Positions 34,183-45,302 of a stretch of 64,000 bases of DNA are shown here, in pieces; the first letter of the stretch is position 1; the number at the start of each line of letters is the position of its first letter. Under the pieces are notes generated by a model, which saw only the letters and a program-made list of their open reading frames with translations, was not told the origin of the DNA and searched no databases. The stretch lies in assembly GCA_047967505.1 (NCBI GenBank), contig CM106540.1; one strand, given 5' to 3'. The DNA is from Dipteris shenzhenensis (Eukaryota > Polypodiophyta > Polypodiopsida > Gleicheniales). Made by a program: the position numbers and the translations under genes.

Positions 34183-35195
34183 TCATTGACACTTTTGTGT
34201 TGATAGATTTGGGGCTTTGCTCCTGCTTTTTTGATGGTTCTCATGTACATTTTGGCTCGGGTCACTTTCTGATATAGTTTCTAGATTTGGATTTGTGATC
34301 GTGACATCTACATTTTCAGACAAGCTAGCTCCACTTGTGGAAACATGTGCACCTTTAGAACTGTAATGGGAGTCCAAAGCGTTTCTTGGACATAGAGCAT
34401 TCAAAAGGCGAGCATTGCTTCTAGGAATCCCATTGGTAGCAAGGTCTCCAAGGTCATGCATATCCATCCTCTCGAGGTTGCGCAAACAAATTGAGAGCGA
34501 TCCAATCGTCAGGTTGGGATTAGATGGCCACAAACCATTGAGGGTGAAGTGTCCATAATGATCGTTTCCATGCCCATGGGTAATCATTCCAATGAGTGAA
34601 ACTTGTAATTGCCATGCAGAATCGGTGTCCTTGGACCTCACCCGCGAAGTCTTGGAATTGCCGTCTTTTTTTGGTCCATCTTATCATGGATTATGCATAC
34701 ATACTTTTTTGGATCCATCTTGGAGTACCTACGCCATGCATAGTATAAGTTCCTACAACTTTGTTGCTGTATCATATGCATCTTTCTCTCTTCCATCAGC
34801 GAATTGCGCTCATCTTGACTTTTTGTGGCTGCCAATTGGCTGCACAAGCTACATTTAGAGAATTCACTCGTCTTAGCAAGGGCTACATTTTTTAAGTCTG
34901 ATTTCCAAATCCTGCCAAATGTGGATGTGGATAGGTTCTGATAACCACGTTGATTAAGTGAAGTGCTGACCTCACATAGGACGTCTATCTTCTTATACAC
35001 TTCAGGTATCACTTGCTATGTCTCTCTAGAACCATCCTGCATGGTTCTACTCTTGTGAGGCATATGCTCTGTGCTATTATCCACAAAGTGTTGAATGAGA
35101 GCCCTTCCCATACCTATGTGCTCCCTGCTCCTCCTCATAATCCCTGAATTGCCATGCACATATCGCTGCACACCACTCTCAAATTGCTCGCTGTA
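34183..35195 (-). pseudogene. DUF7869-like transposase relic, C-terminal part
   Basis: Minus strand, continuing from the reading at 35196-36245 after a stop and with frameshifts. One segment (34638-35012) carries ECSLCSQLA-like Cys residues and ends YVCIIHDKMDQKKTAIPRL. The next (34183-34641) reads LIGMITHGHGNDHYGHFTL, LWPSNPNLTIGSLSICLRNL. An acidic HDKMDxxKT-PRL box followed by a THGHG segment and L-W-P-x-(N/D)-x-NxTIxSL is, from memory, the pattern of DUF7869-type proteins of bryophytes, ferns and invertebrates, thought to be transposase-derived. The later DN...ENKN and GHTHEDID boxes of that family are not visible here, so it is truncated. Confidence 0.5.
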
Positions 35196-36245
35196 TCAAT
35201 AAAATGATGTCCTTGGAATTCCATGCATCTCATACCATGCTCTACAACAGATATCCCGACCGTTTATCCTGAAGTTGTAGCATATCCTCCCTATGTAGTC
35301 ATGATGCCAAGCCATTGACAACACATCGTATATAAAGTTTGTACGAGACTCCAAGGAGCTGCCCCAAAAGTTCTTCCTTAGATTGATTAAGAGATCTCGC
35401 TTTGCATGTTGGCAACACCTACTCCCATAACAATTGATGGAAGAAACCTGCTGCACTGAATCTAGTGACATTTTGTACATTGGTGTTGGAGGCTCTCTTT
35501 GTTTAGGCACCCTATTAATGAAAGTGTACCTTCTTTTCTTTGATGTTGGATCATCCCTTTTCAACATTTGATCATTGACCAACTCATCTATACCAGCAAC
35601 GTGGTCCATGGGCACATATTGTTGCAATGGGCTTCCTTCAAGTAAGGTAATCTGCTTGATGGGCCACTTTACTAGGCAAAGAGAGCCGACATCTTGCATA
35701 GAAGACCCTAAGTCACTTCCTCTAATTTGTTCTTTCTTTTCAATACCCACACCAATAGAATCGTTACCCAATAAGTCAAAGTTTATAGAGTCTCCCGAGA
35801 AAACATATAAGATCACACCTTCCCCCACGGTCTTTGTTTTGCTCTCATCCCATAAGACAACCTTTTTCTCTTTCCAAGATTCACGAATGAAATTTTCAGT
35901 TTCCAATGAAGAAATTGGCATTGCCTCAACATAAGGTCGCTCAGGCTCACTTGGTGTAGCTTCTTCAGTTACCGCATCATCTAAAGAATCACCAACATGT
36001 TTTAGAGAGCCCTTAGGCCACTTGACAATGCTCCAAATTGCCTCACCAACAAGCACTGTATCCATAGTGGGAAATGGCAAGAGCTTTTCACTATTGATAG
36101 ACTTCTCCACTATCACCGATACATTTTTTGTCCCAATCTTCACACCACTACAGTAGGCCTCCGGATCTATTGCACACACTCCACCAATTCCAACCACTTC
36201 ATTCCGCACCATCATCATGACCTTCTCCCCGCTTCTGATAGCCAT
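35196..36245 (-). CDS. Transposon-related protein, N-terminal part with two DUF8039-like modules
   Basis: A 349-codon open reading frame, the longest non-retroelement ORF of the window. Residues about 12-80 (VVGIGGVCAIDPEAYCSG ... GEAIWSIVKWPKGSL) and about 125-205 (VVLWDESKTKTVGEGV ... GSLCLVKWPIKQITLL) look like two copies of one module. Each has a V-G-x-G start, a central V-x-V strand and an IVKWP/LVKWP end, as in the DUF8039 domains of plant transposon-derived proteins. A basic KKRRY patch (about residue 239) could be a nuclear signal. The C-terminal part has several Cys and His residues. The start ATG at 36245 is preceded by ACAGGGG, so an upstream exon is possible. The reading stops at 35196 where homology appears to continue, so the gene is broken or spliced. 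Confidence 0.5.
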   Translation of the reverse strand: MAIRSGEKVMMMVRNEVVGIGGVCAIDPEAYCSGVKIGTKNVSVIVEKSINSEKLLPFPTMDTVLVGEAIWSIVKWPKGSLKHVGDSLDDAVTEEATPSEPERPYVEAMPISSLETENFIRESWKEKKVVLWDESKTKTVGEGVILYVFSGDSINFDLLGNDSIGVGIEKKEQIRGSDLGSSMQDVGSLCLVKWPIKQITLLEGSPLQQYVPMDHVAGIDELVNDQMLKRDDPTSKKRRYTFINRVPKQREPPTPMYKMSLDSVQQVSSINCYGSRCCQHAKRDLLINLRKNFWGSSLESRTNFIYDVLSMAWHHDYIGRICYNFRINGRDICCRAWYEMHGIPRTSFY

Positions 36246-36606
36246 CCCCTGTCATTACGATTATGGAGAATTAATTATGAACAAATTACAACCAAAGAAT
36301 TTCATAAGACCATCAAACATGTCCTTCTAGAGGGGAAGAATGGCATTGGTGCAAATCTCTAGAATGCATGAATGAGTCTATACAAAATTTTCATGAAAGC
36401 ATGAATTATTTCCCTAAAAATTTTAGCAATTTGATAAAACTTTTTCTAAAGCATGAATTATTTTCACCATCATCATGACCTGATTCATGCATCTGATAGT
36501 AGCCATCCCCTCTCATTACGATGATAGGAAATTGATTATGAACAAACTACAACCAAAGAATTTCATAAGACCAACAAAGTTGTCCTTGTAGCGGGGGGAG
36601 AATGGC
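36210..36606. repeat. Direct duplication of the 5' flank of the transposon-like gene
   Basis: About 36210-36360 and 36470-36606 share CATCATCATGACCT, AGCCATCCCCT-TCATTACGA, ATTATGAACAAA, and CAACCAAAGAATTTCATAAG (offset near 262 bp). Both end in GGGGAGAATGGCA or a variant, the first unit of the palindromic repeats that follow. Confidence 0.8.
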
Positions 36607-37545
36607 ACCAGTGCCATTCTCCATGTGGGATTGTGGAGAATGGCATTGGTGCCATTCTCCATGTGAATTCAGCTTTCCTATGGAGAATTGCATATCCCAT
36701 CTTTGAAAAGGGGAATGGCACCAATGCCATTCTCCCCATGCATTGACTTGAGAAAAACATTTGTCTTCATAAGAGGAGAACAGACTAGTGCCATTCTTCC
36801 TTTGGAAGACAAAATTTTGACTTGGGACTTTGCCTTGGGAGAATGCCAATGGTGCCATGCTCCCTTTGCAAAGCCAAAATTTTATATTAGGACATTGCAA
36901 TGGGAGAATGGCACTGGTGCCATTCTCCCTTTATGAAGGCAAACTTTGAATCAAGACATTGCATTGGGAGACTGGCACTCGTGCCATTTTCCCTTTGCAA
37001 AGCCAAGATTCTGAATCGTGACATTGCAATGGGAGAATGGCACTAGTGCCATATTGTCTTTGTGAAGTAGAAATTTTGAATCACGACATTGCATGGGGAG
37101 AATGGCACAGCCAAAGTTATGAATCGGGACATTGCAACGGGAAAATGGCAGTGGTGCAAATTTAAAATTTAAAATTTTTGGCTTTGTAATAGGAAAATGG
37201 AGAATGGCACTAGTGCCATTCTCCCATTGGATCATGGAGAATGTCACTAGTGCCATTCTCCCAATGGAAAGTCCTGATTCAAAATTTTGGCTTTGTAATA
37301 GGAAAATGGAGAATGGCACTAGTGCCATTCTCCCATTGGAAAATTCTCCCAATGGAATGTCCTAAATCGGGAAATCACAATGGGAGAATGGCACTGGTGC
37401 CATTCCCCCTTTGCAAAGCCAAAGTTTTGAATTGGGACATTGCAATGGGAGAATGGAAGTGGAGCAAATTAAAAAATTTTAGCTTTGTAAAATGGGGAGA
37501 TTGGAGGATGGCAATAGTGCCATTCTCCCATTGCAATGCCAAAAC
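36597..37545. repeat. Palindrome-based minisatellite, about 65-bp period
   Basis: Repeated GGAGAATGGCAC - TGCCATTCTCC palindromes are spaced by TTTGCAAAGCCAAA, TTTTGAAT and GGGACATTGCAATGG. The GACATTGCA word recurs at 36891, 36955, 37020 and 37085 (intervals 64, 65, 65), again at 37128 and near 37435. The units at 37199-37224 and 37308-37333 are perfect 26-bp palindromes. All ORFs through here (WRMALVPFSH, ENGTSAILPL) are frames of the repeat. Confidence 0.92.
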
Positions 37546-37558
37546 TTGAGACCATAGA

Positions 37559-37580
37559 CTGTGTGTGTGTGTGTGTGTGT
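37559..37580. repeat. (GT)n microsatellite
   Basis: About ten GT units directly after the palindromic array. Confidence 0.9.
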
Positions 37581-37872
37581 GAACGTGGTATTCATTTGAA
37601 ACCATACACTATTTTACTTCCATTTATTCATATATGTGGTAAAGTTGATCGATATTACTTTATGAAACCTAGCTCGTTATGTGAGTTTATTCACGTTAGT
37701 TTGGTTATGCTAGGTTGGTTAAGTTGCAAATTTTTATGTTAGAGTATGTTTTTCTTGATCATGGTCCAAGTAATGTAAAATTTTTCTTTTTGTATATCTC
37801 GCCGTCCTTGTTGCCTTGACTCAAGAGGTAAACTTACCGCCAAATACAATATTCTCCTGTACATTTTGTTGT

Positions 37873-37873
<1 letters not shown>

Positions 37874-37939
<66 letters not shown>
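37874..37939. repeat. (CT)n microsatellite
   Basis: Uninterrupted CT dinucleotides, about 33 units. Confidence 0.95.
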
Positions 37940-37944
<5 letters not shown>

Positions 37945-39240
37945 GCTTTGACCTCAGCTCAGACGTGCCCCTTTGCAGGCTGAAGTGCCCTTAACTTGGC
38001 AGCTTGAATGCTTATGTTGTTTTCACACTAGAGCTGCCTAAGTCCCTCTATGGTGCATTGAATGCATCTATGCCATGGGTTGGATGGGGCGGGCAGTCTT
38101 GCCCATCCATGATGTGTGGGTGGTGCCCATGGTGCGCCTGTGAGAGTAACTCCTTTTGAATAAAGGTGCACTTGAATTATGTCCTTAATCTACTTGATCT
38201 AGATGCTTAATGTTTTAGAATTATCATCCTTAACCCCTAGCCCATCAATTTCTTAAGAAGCACTCTTTAAGGAAATCATCCTCAAGCCATTGTTGTCTTC
38301 TGTGGATGACTTCTATGTTCACCTTCTCAAGCACTTCTCATTCTCTCTCTACTATGCCAAAGTAACTAATGAACTTCACAAGTGGTCATGCTTGCATTTC
38401 ATTTAGTACAAATAATTATAAAGTTTTCATAACATGTATCTTTATGGGAGTTGTATCAAGCGACAAACTAGTTAGGTTGTGTATATTAGTCTTGTCAAAG
38501 GAGCAAGTTCACCTCAATAAGAATTTGAAAATATAGTAGCACATGAGTCATAACATCACAAGGCTTATAGAAAGGCTTTGTGCACAACCAACTAGATTGT
38601 CCTAATGCAGCGGCTTAAATTTTATGGTCAAGCCATTGACAATCTCGATAAGTGCCCTTCAAATAGATTTGCCCTCTTGACACAGCTAACCTTTCATTGC
38701 AACCTAGCCATAAATTGTTTAAAAAGTGTTAAATTGCACTATTATCCTCAACATGTGGATTATAAGGAATAGTCATTATCCACTAAGATGTATATTTACC
38801 CTCATCTTCATTTTCTAATGTAGTGTACAATTAGTCATCTTGTCCCCTCTCTCACACCCCTATCTTTATATCAGCCCATGGTGTTCTTCTTCCCCCTATA
38901 GTGTCTCTCTCTTGTAAGCCCTTGGTTCTGTTACGCTGCAAAGCCCTCCCTCTACAACATTGCCCATCTTCACCATTTCTTTGAGTAGTATAGTTCCCAT
39001 TTATATTTGAGAGCTCTAGAGCTTGATTGTAGGAGCCCCCTAGGAACTCATTTTCTTGTTGTTTGAAATTTATATTTGATAGGATTTGTGTGTGGAATTC
39101 CCTTCTATGAGAGAGAGAGAGGCAGAGGTTTGTGAATTTGCACAAAGATGACTTCTACATCACTATGAGTATGTCTAGACAACATTGACTATATTTTTAT
39201 GTGTTGCTCTTGAAGCTTGCATTCTAAACTCCAATGAGAA
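37940..39240. other. Intergenic DNA left of Copia2
   Basis: No domain recognised. The 97-codon minus-strand ORF at 38852-39145 has no recognisable features and I do not call it. Confidence 0.4.
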
Positions 39241-39245
39241 CTTGT

Positions 39246-39416
39246 TGAGAGTGCTCTCAACGGAAGCAAGAATGGAAGAAGGAGAGAGAGAGACAGAGAG
39301 CCACACAAGTTTTAGTGGGTGCAGAACCACCCTAATCTTCTTTTTCATTCATTTATATATGTGTTTGAGTATTGTACATAACTGGGGTTAAGGCACAGTG
39401 ACCTTTAACCCCCACA
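39246..39416 (-). repeat. Copia2 3' LTR
   Basis: 171 bp, TGAGAGTGCTCTCAACGG ... AACCCCCACA on the plus strand. Confidence 0.94.
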
Positions 39417-39430
39417 ACCTCCCACTTAAA
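39417..39430 (-). other. Copia2 polypurine tract
   Basis: Minus-strand TTTAAGTGGGAGGT directly before the 3' LTR, as in Copia1. Confidence 0.85.
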
Positions 39431-39469
39431 GGACAATGTGCCTTTAAGGGAGAACAACCAGTGAGCATA

Positions 39470-42400
39470 CTATCCAATGCCCATCAATACACGACAATAC
39501 TCAAACCGCTGACTAGGTAGACTCTTCGTCAGCATATCTGCAGGGTTATCATCTGTATGAACCTTGACAAGCTCTATGCGCTTGTCCTCAAGTACCTCCC
39601 TGATGAAATGGTACCTGACCTCAATGTGTTTGGTCTTTGCATGAAAGACCGGATTCCGTGCTAGCTGAATAGCACTCATGGAATCACTATGCAGTGTCGG
39701 TACACTTGTATGAATCCCCAAATCTCCCACTAGCCGATCAAGCCATATAGCCTCCTTGCAACCCTCTGTGGCTGCAACATACTCAGCCTCTGTGGTAGAC
39801 AAAGCAACACACTTCTGTGCGCGAGACATCCACGACACTGCACCACCTGCAAAGGTGAACACATAACCAGAAGTGGATCTCCTACTATCCACATGCCCTG
39901 CATAGTCTGAATCTGTGTACCCAAGTACACGCATGTCTCCTTTACCAAAGCAAATGCACATCTCCTTGGTACTCTTCATGTACCTCATGATGCACTTAAC
40001 TGCCTCCCAATGCCTCTTTCGTGGATTAGCCATATACCGGCTAACAACTCCCACCCTGCAAATGCAATGTCTGGTCTAGTAGCTATCATAGCATACATAA
40101 GACTCCCAACTGCTGATGCATAAGGAACCTTAGCCATCATGGCCCTTTCCTCATCTGATTTGGGACTATCTGTATGACTCAGTTTCACATATGGAGGCAA
40201 TGGAGTACTCACTGCCTTCCCCCCCTCCATATTGAAACGTTGCAATACTTTTGTAACATACTCTTTTTGTGAAAGCCAAAGGAGTTTCCTACTCCGATCA
40301 CGCGTGATGCGCATACCAAGAATATGACCTGCAAATCCCAAATCCTTCATATCAAAGGCCTCATGCAACTTGGCCTTTAATGCATCTAGCTCATAAGTAT
40401 TCTTGCTAGCCAATAGCATATCATCCACATATAGTGCCAAGATTATCAGGCTATTATCCTTAGCCCTTTTAGTGTAGACGCAGTGATCAATTTCACTCCT
40501 TCTGAAACCCTGGGACCGAATGAAAGCATCAAACTTCTGATACCATTCTCTAGGTGCTTGCTTAAGACCATAGAGACTCTTTTTCAGCTTGCAAACTAAA
40601 TGCTCTTTGCCCTTTTCTTCAAAGCCTTCCGGCTGCACCATGTAAATTTCCTCATGCAAATCCCCATGCAAGAAAGCTGTCTTGACATCCATCTGCATAA
40701 GCTCCATATCCTCTGATGCCACTAGTCCAAGCATGCATCTAAGTGTGGTCATCTTCACAACCGGAGAGAATATCTCATCAAAGTCCACACCCTTCTCTTG
40801 CTTGAACCCTTTAGCAACCAAACGGGCCTTGTACCTAGGCACATCATCACCTTTGACCTTCATTTTGTAGACCCATTTACATGGCAATGCTTTCTTTCCA
40901 TGTGGCAAAGAAACCAAGTCCCAAGTCTTATTCTTCATAAGTGAACTCATCTCTGATTGCATAGCATACTCCCACTTGCGTTGATCCTCACGCATCATAG
41001 CCTCTCTATAGCAAGAAGGCTCCCCGCAATCAGTAAGCATCACATAGTCTACCCCTGGAACAAACCTATCAGGCGGTCTAGACACTCTAGATGATCTTCT
41101 CAAGGGCATTTCAGCTTGCTGTCCCACTTGCATATCAGCCACATTTGGCTCATCATTTCCACCAATAGATGATCCATCATCTACCCTTGATTGTATACCT
41201 GTGGGAGTACTTGGTTGTACCATTTCTTGCACATTTGGTGCATGGACAGCTTGCTGTCTATCAACATAGGCAGGTGGATTCACATCCTGGAAAGTGATTC
41301 TCCTCATTTCCACATCCCTCATGGGTGCCTTATGCATCTTCTTCTCATTGAAGACCACATCATGGCTGCGTATGATCTTCTTTGCTTCTGGATCCCAGAG
41401 ACGATAGCCCATCTCTCCACTTTCACCATAACCTAGAAAGATGCATTTCCTAGACTTAGGATCTAGCTTCTTTCGAAGCTCTTTTGGCACATGTGCATAT
41501 GCCTCACACCCAAATATACGCAAATGAGAGTAAGAGGGCTTCTTGCCACTCCATGCCTCTTCAGGAATACCACCATCCAAACTCTTACTAGGTGATCTAT
41601 TGATCACATGCACTGCAGTCTTCATTGCCTCAGCCCAAAAACCACCAGAAAGACTTGCATTGGAAAGCATGCATTGCAACCTTTCTTGAATGGTACGATT
41701 CATCTTTTCTGCAACTGGATTTTGCTCTGGAGTATGAGGGGATGTGAGCTCCCTCTTAATCCCACGTGTATCACAGAAATGCTGAAAGTCATGAGAGAGA
41801 TACTCTCCACCATTGTCAGTCCGTAGGCATTTAAGCATTCTACCTGACTGATTCTCAACCAAGGCCAGCCATTTCTGAAATACCTGGAACACATCACTCT
41901 TCCGAGCTATAGCATAAGCCCACACTTTCCTAGTTGCATCATCAATGAATGTCACATAGTATTCAGCCCCGCCTAATGACCGTGTAGGCATGGGACCACA
42001 TACGTCTGAATGCACCAAATCAAGCATTTCAAACTCTTTCTTTCCCCTTCTTTTATGGGCTGATTTAGTCTGCTTCCCATAGAGACAGTGCTCACAAAAT
42101 TCAAAATCAGAGAAACTCAAATGCGGTACATAACCCAAATGGCATAAGAGTTTCATTCCATTCTGGCTCATGTGCCCCAACTTGCAATGCCACAAAGAAG
42201 TGCTTGGCTGCTCGGTTATTGCAACAACATGATCAAATACCCCTGATACATGTAAGGGATACAAAGTCCCACACTTGGCACCCCTGGCCAAAAGCATAGA
42301 GCCCTTCTGAATTTTCCAACTCTGAAAGCCAAAAGTGGTGTGAAAACCAGCATCATCTAGCTGACCCACTGAAATAAGACTCTTGGTCAGCTTAGGCACA

Positions 42401-43538
42401 TGTCTCACATGTTTCAAAACAAATGCAGACCCATTTGCAAAAGAAAACTTTATGTCACCTGCTCCCACTATGTCACATGCATAGTCATTTCCAAGATGCA
42501 CACAACCTGTCTTTCCACTATCATAAGTGGAGAACCATTCCCTATGGGGAGTAACATGGAATGAAGCACCAGAATCCAAAATCCAATCCTGGGAATATGC
42601 ATCATCTGAAGTGGTAAGCAACTCTGCAGATAAACTAGACATGAAGAGAACATCATTGTCACTATCACGTGTGACTGCATTGATTTCCTCGATCTTCACT
42701 TTTCCTTTGTCCTCCCTTGGACTCTCTTCCTTTTGATTTGCACCCCAATTTGCATTCTTTTTCTTATCCTTTTGCTCTCTTTTCAGCTTGTAGCAATCCT
42801 TTTTCATATGGCCCTTCTTGCCACAATGGTAACACTCAATGTTCCGTGCCCTGGATTTGCTACGAGACTTCCCTCTTTCTTGGGACTTCCCCCTGAACTG
42901 TGATCTGCCCCTTTGCACATTTAAGGCTGCATCCTGCTTGTTGCCATCCATAGACTTCCGTCTAATCTCCTCGGCCAGCAAGCTACCCACAACATCATCA
43001 AATTTCAGTACTCCACTAGGTGCAGAGTTACTGACAGCTGTACGGAAGGTATCCCATGAGGATGGCAATGAACATAAGAGAAATATTGCCTTAGTCTCCG
43101 CATCAAAATTCATCTTCTGAGCCTGAAGCTGGCTGAAAATAATATTGAATTCATTCAAATGAGAAGCAATGGAGACCCCTTCCTTCATCTGCAGAGCTCA
43201 AACAACCTCTTCATGAGGTAAACTTTATTAGAGGCAGTTTCCTTCTCATAAGTGGCACACAGTTTCTTCCATAAATCTTCCGTAGTCTGCTCATTTACTA
43301 CTGTGAAATAAACTGACTCTGCAAGATGAATTCTAATAGTAGACTTTGCTAATGCATCCAACTCATTCCAATCATCCTCAGACATATTTGCAGGCTTAGC
43401 TTCAATCCCTGCCAAGGGTTTAATCTGCTTCTTTTGAATAAGCACATCCCTTATTTGTTCTTTCCACAAAGAAAAGTTTGTCCCATCAAACTTTCTAATG
43501 CTGAAAAACTCCTTTTCAGACGTGGAAGAGGATGCCAT
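39470..43538 (-). CDS. Copia2 gag-pol polyprotein with two small frameshifts
   Basis: About 1350 codons from MASSSTSEKEFF (ATG at 43538) to a TAG at 39470. Order: gag; zinc knuckle CYHCGKKGHMKKDC (about 42837); aspartic protease DSGASFHVTP with an intact DSG triad (about 42570); integrase HHCC finger and HSDVCGP, RTDNGGEY, AEKMNRT catalytic residues; RT with MDVKTAFLHGDL and YVDDML (about 40430); RNase H with STTEAEYVA. The main stretch 39985-43188 is open for 1067 codons. Relative to Copia1, a 2-nt insertion at about 43189-43199 separates the first 117 codons, and another at about 40053-40057 separates RNase H. Both could be real mutations or assembly errors. It encodes the products for particle formation, reverse transcription and integration. 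Confidence 0.95.
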
Positions 43539-44950
43539 GATGCAAATAAAGCAAAATCCCAAATGCTAGTGCCTGCAAGAGAGAATCACACCAAATACCA
43601 GGTGCACCCAAATGTGTATGCCACAATAGAGTGAAATATCACCAAAACTCAAAACTCAAAGCATCTGACTCATGTGCTTATACTATGCATCCATATGAGC
43701 AAATCTGGCCCAAAAGAAAATGCCAATAAGTGCCAAATGACTCAAGCATAAACACTGTCCACTGGCATATGCATCAATAATGTCTCATCCAAGAGAGCAT
43801 AGCACTATCAATGCGTCACCTGCAATGTGTCAAAGCTGTCCCTCAGCATAAAATAGCATCCATGTGCAAAGCGTCCATAAAAATAGCATCCCACAAGGCA
43901 ATTTGGGCCTATCAGCGCATCCAACAAGGACCGCAATGCATCCAAATGGCCTATAAATCATCCACTGCAACCCAATGCATACCACGAATGAGCGCACACT
44001 GCTCAAACTGCAACCAGAGTGATCTGCATAAGGTATGCTCAAGAAATCATAGTCCCACGGTAATGAGCGCTACTGAAAATAGGACCTGAGATGCTTCAAA
44101 ACATGGGCGCCATTGCATAATCGGACTCAGCAAGAAAATCTGCAAATATCTCTCTTCTGCCATAACTCCAAAATCCCAACCGATGAATGAGAAATGGGAG
44201 TCAACACTTATCCACTGCCATGTGGCATAAATCTAAGGTTTCAAAACCTTAGCATGAAAAATGCATAACAGAGAGACGAAATCGAATACACAGAGATTTA
44301 TAACTCTGAAAATCCTTCACCGAATCGCGCAAGAACTGATAGGTAGGGGTTTTTGGGCGTCCGAAACGCAATGGGACAGACGGTTTTGGAAACCGTGGCC
44401 TCAATCACTGGGTCCAACACGCGGAATGAAAAACGTTTTTGGAAACAGAGCTATCTGTAAACTCCACTGGAGTGCGAATGATGAGCAACATAGAAGTTTT
44501 AGGACCTCCTGAGTCCACCGGAACTGACAGATCTGCAAATGGTTGCTCCAAACTTGAGTTCCAACACCCGGGCAAAAAACGCAGGAATTGACACAGTGAG
44601 TCAGAAATCCACTGAAATGATCTCAGATTCAAGAATGAAGGTGTTTCCAAGCTCCTGAAGTAATGTGGACACCAAAAGCAAGCAATAGTTGCCTCCACAA
44701 GTCAATACGGAGTCTCTGTCATCGAACGGAACAGGGAAAAGCTCAAAAAACGACTTTTTCTTTGAAAGCTCTTAACAGGCTCTCAAAACCACTTCGTAAA
44801 GCCAAAGTGACTTTTCCAAAGATTCCTCCAAGGTCTCTGCACACTCGGATGCAAGTAAAGTCACCCACAAAGCTTCCCACAAAGCTTCTCCTTCCTCCCA
44901 CAGAGCTACTGAGCTTCCAAGCATTCACGCACGCTCAGCTAGATCACCCG
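43539..44950 (-). mobile_element. Copia2 long 5' leader
   Basis: About 1.4 kb, colinear with the Copia1 leader. The 97-codon reading at 44405-44698 parallels Copia1 8750-9034, but a stop near 44705 cuts off the region corresponding to the Copia1 start. Confidence 0.7.
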
Positions 44951-44964
44951 GGCTCTGATACCAG
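44951..44964 (-). other. Copia2 primer-binding site
   Basis: Minus-strand CTGGTATCAGAGCC, initiator tRNA-Met type, adjoining the 5' LTR. Confidence 0.92.
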
Positions 44965-44965
44965 T

Positions 44966-45136
44966 TGAGAGTGCTCTCAACGGAAGCAAGAATGGAAGAA
45001 GGAGAGAGAGAGACAGAGAGCCACACAAGTTTTAGTGGGTGCAGAACCACCCTAATCTTCTTTTTCATTCATTTATATATGTGTTTGAGTATTGTACATA
45101 ACTGGGGTTAAGGCACAGTGACCTTTAACCCCCACA
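44966..45136 (-). repeat. Copia2 5' LTR
   Basis: 171 bp, identical by eye to 39246-39416. A TATATAAA box on the minus strand (about 45071-45078) is a plausible promoter. Confidence 0.94.
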
Positions 45137-45302
45137 CTTATTTCAAGCTAAGTAGTTATTGAAGTACATTCTTATGCTCTTGAAAAGACTCTAGTTCTTG
45201 TCAAGGCCTATTACAAGAGGCTTCTAGAGCCTTGCGTGGTTTGTGGTGCCCAAGTGTTGCCCAAGTGTATACTTGAAGCTCAATGACACATCTCTGGCTT
45301 CG

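Larger units (their letters stand above)
39241..45141 (-). mobile_element. Copia2: young, nearly intact Ty1/copia retrotransposon
   Basis: LTRs at 39246-39416 and 44966-45136, both 171 bp and identical by eye. The primer-binding site at the high-coordinate end and the polypurine tract at the low end give minus orientation. The flanks are CTTGT (39241-39245) and CTTAT (45137-45141), a 5-bp target duplication with one mismatch. It is the sister of Copia1 throughout (LTR, leader, polyprotein), but in opposite orientation about 25 kb away. Identical LTRs imply very recent insertion; the only coding breaks seen are two 2-nt insertions. Confidence 0.95.

Noticed and set aside
36597-37545. CRISPR-like array
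   Set aside because: Repeats are palindromic with about 65-bp period, but spacers are themselves repeated and the DNA is plant nuclear.
36547-37549. Several ORFs of 65-133 codons with repeated NGTSAIL or RMALVPF peptides
   Set aside because: Every frame of the palindromic minisatellite is open for long stretches. The peptides are frames of the repeat, not a repeat protein.
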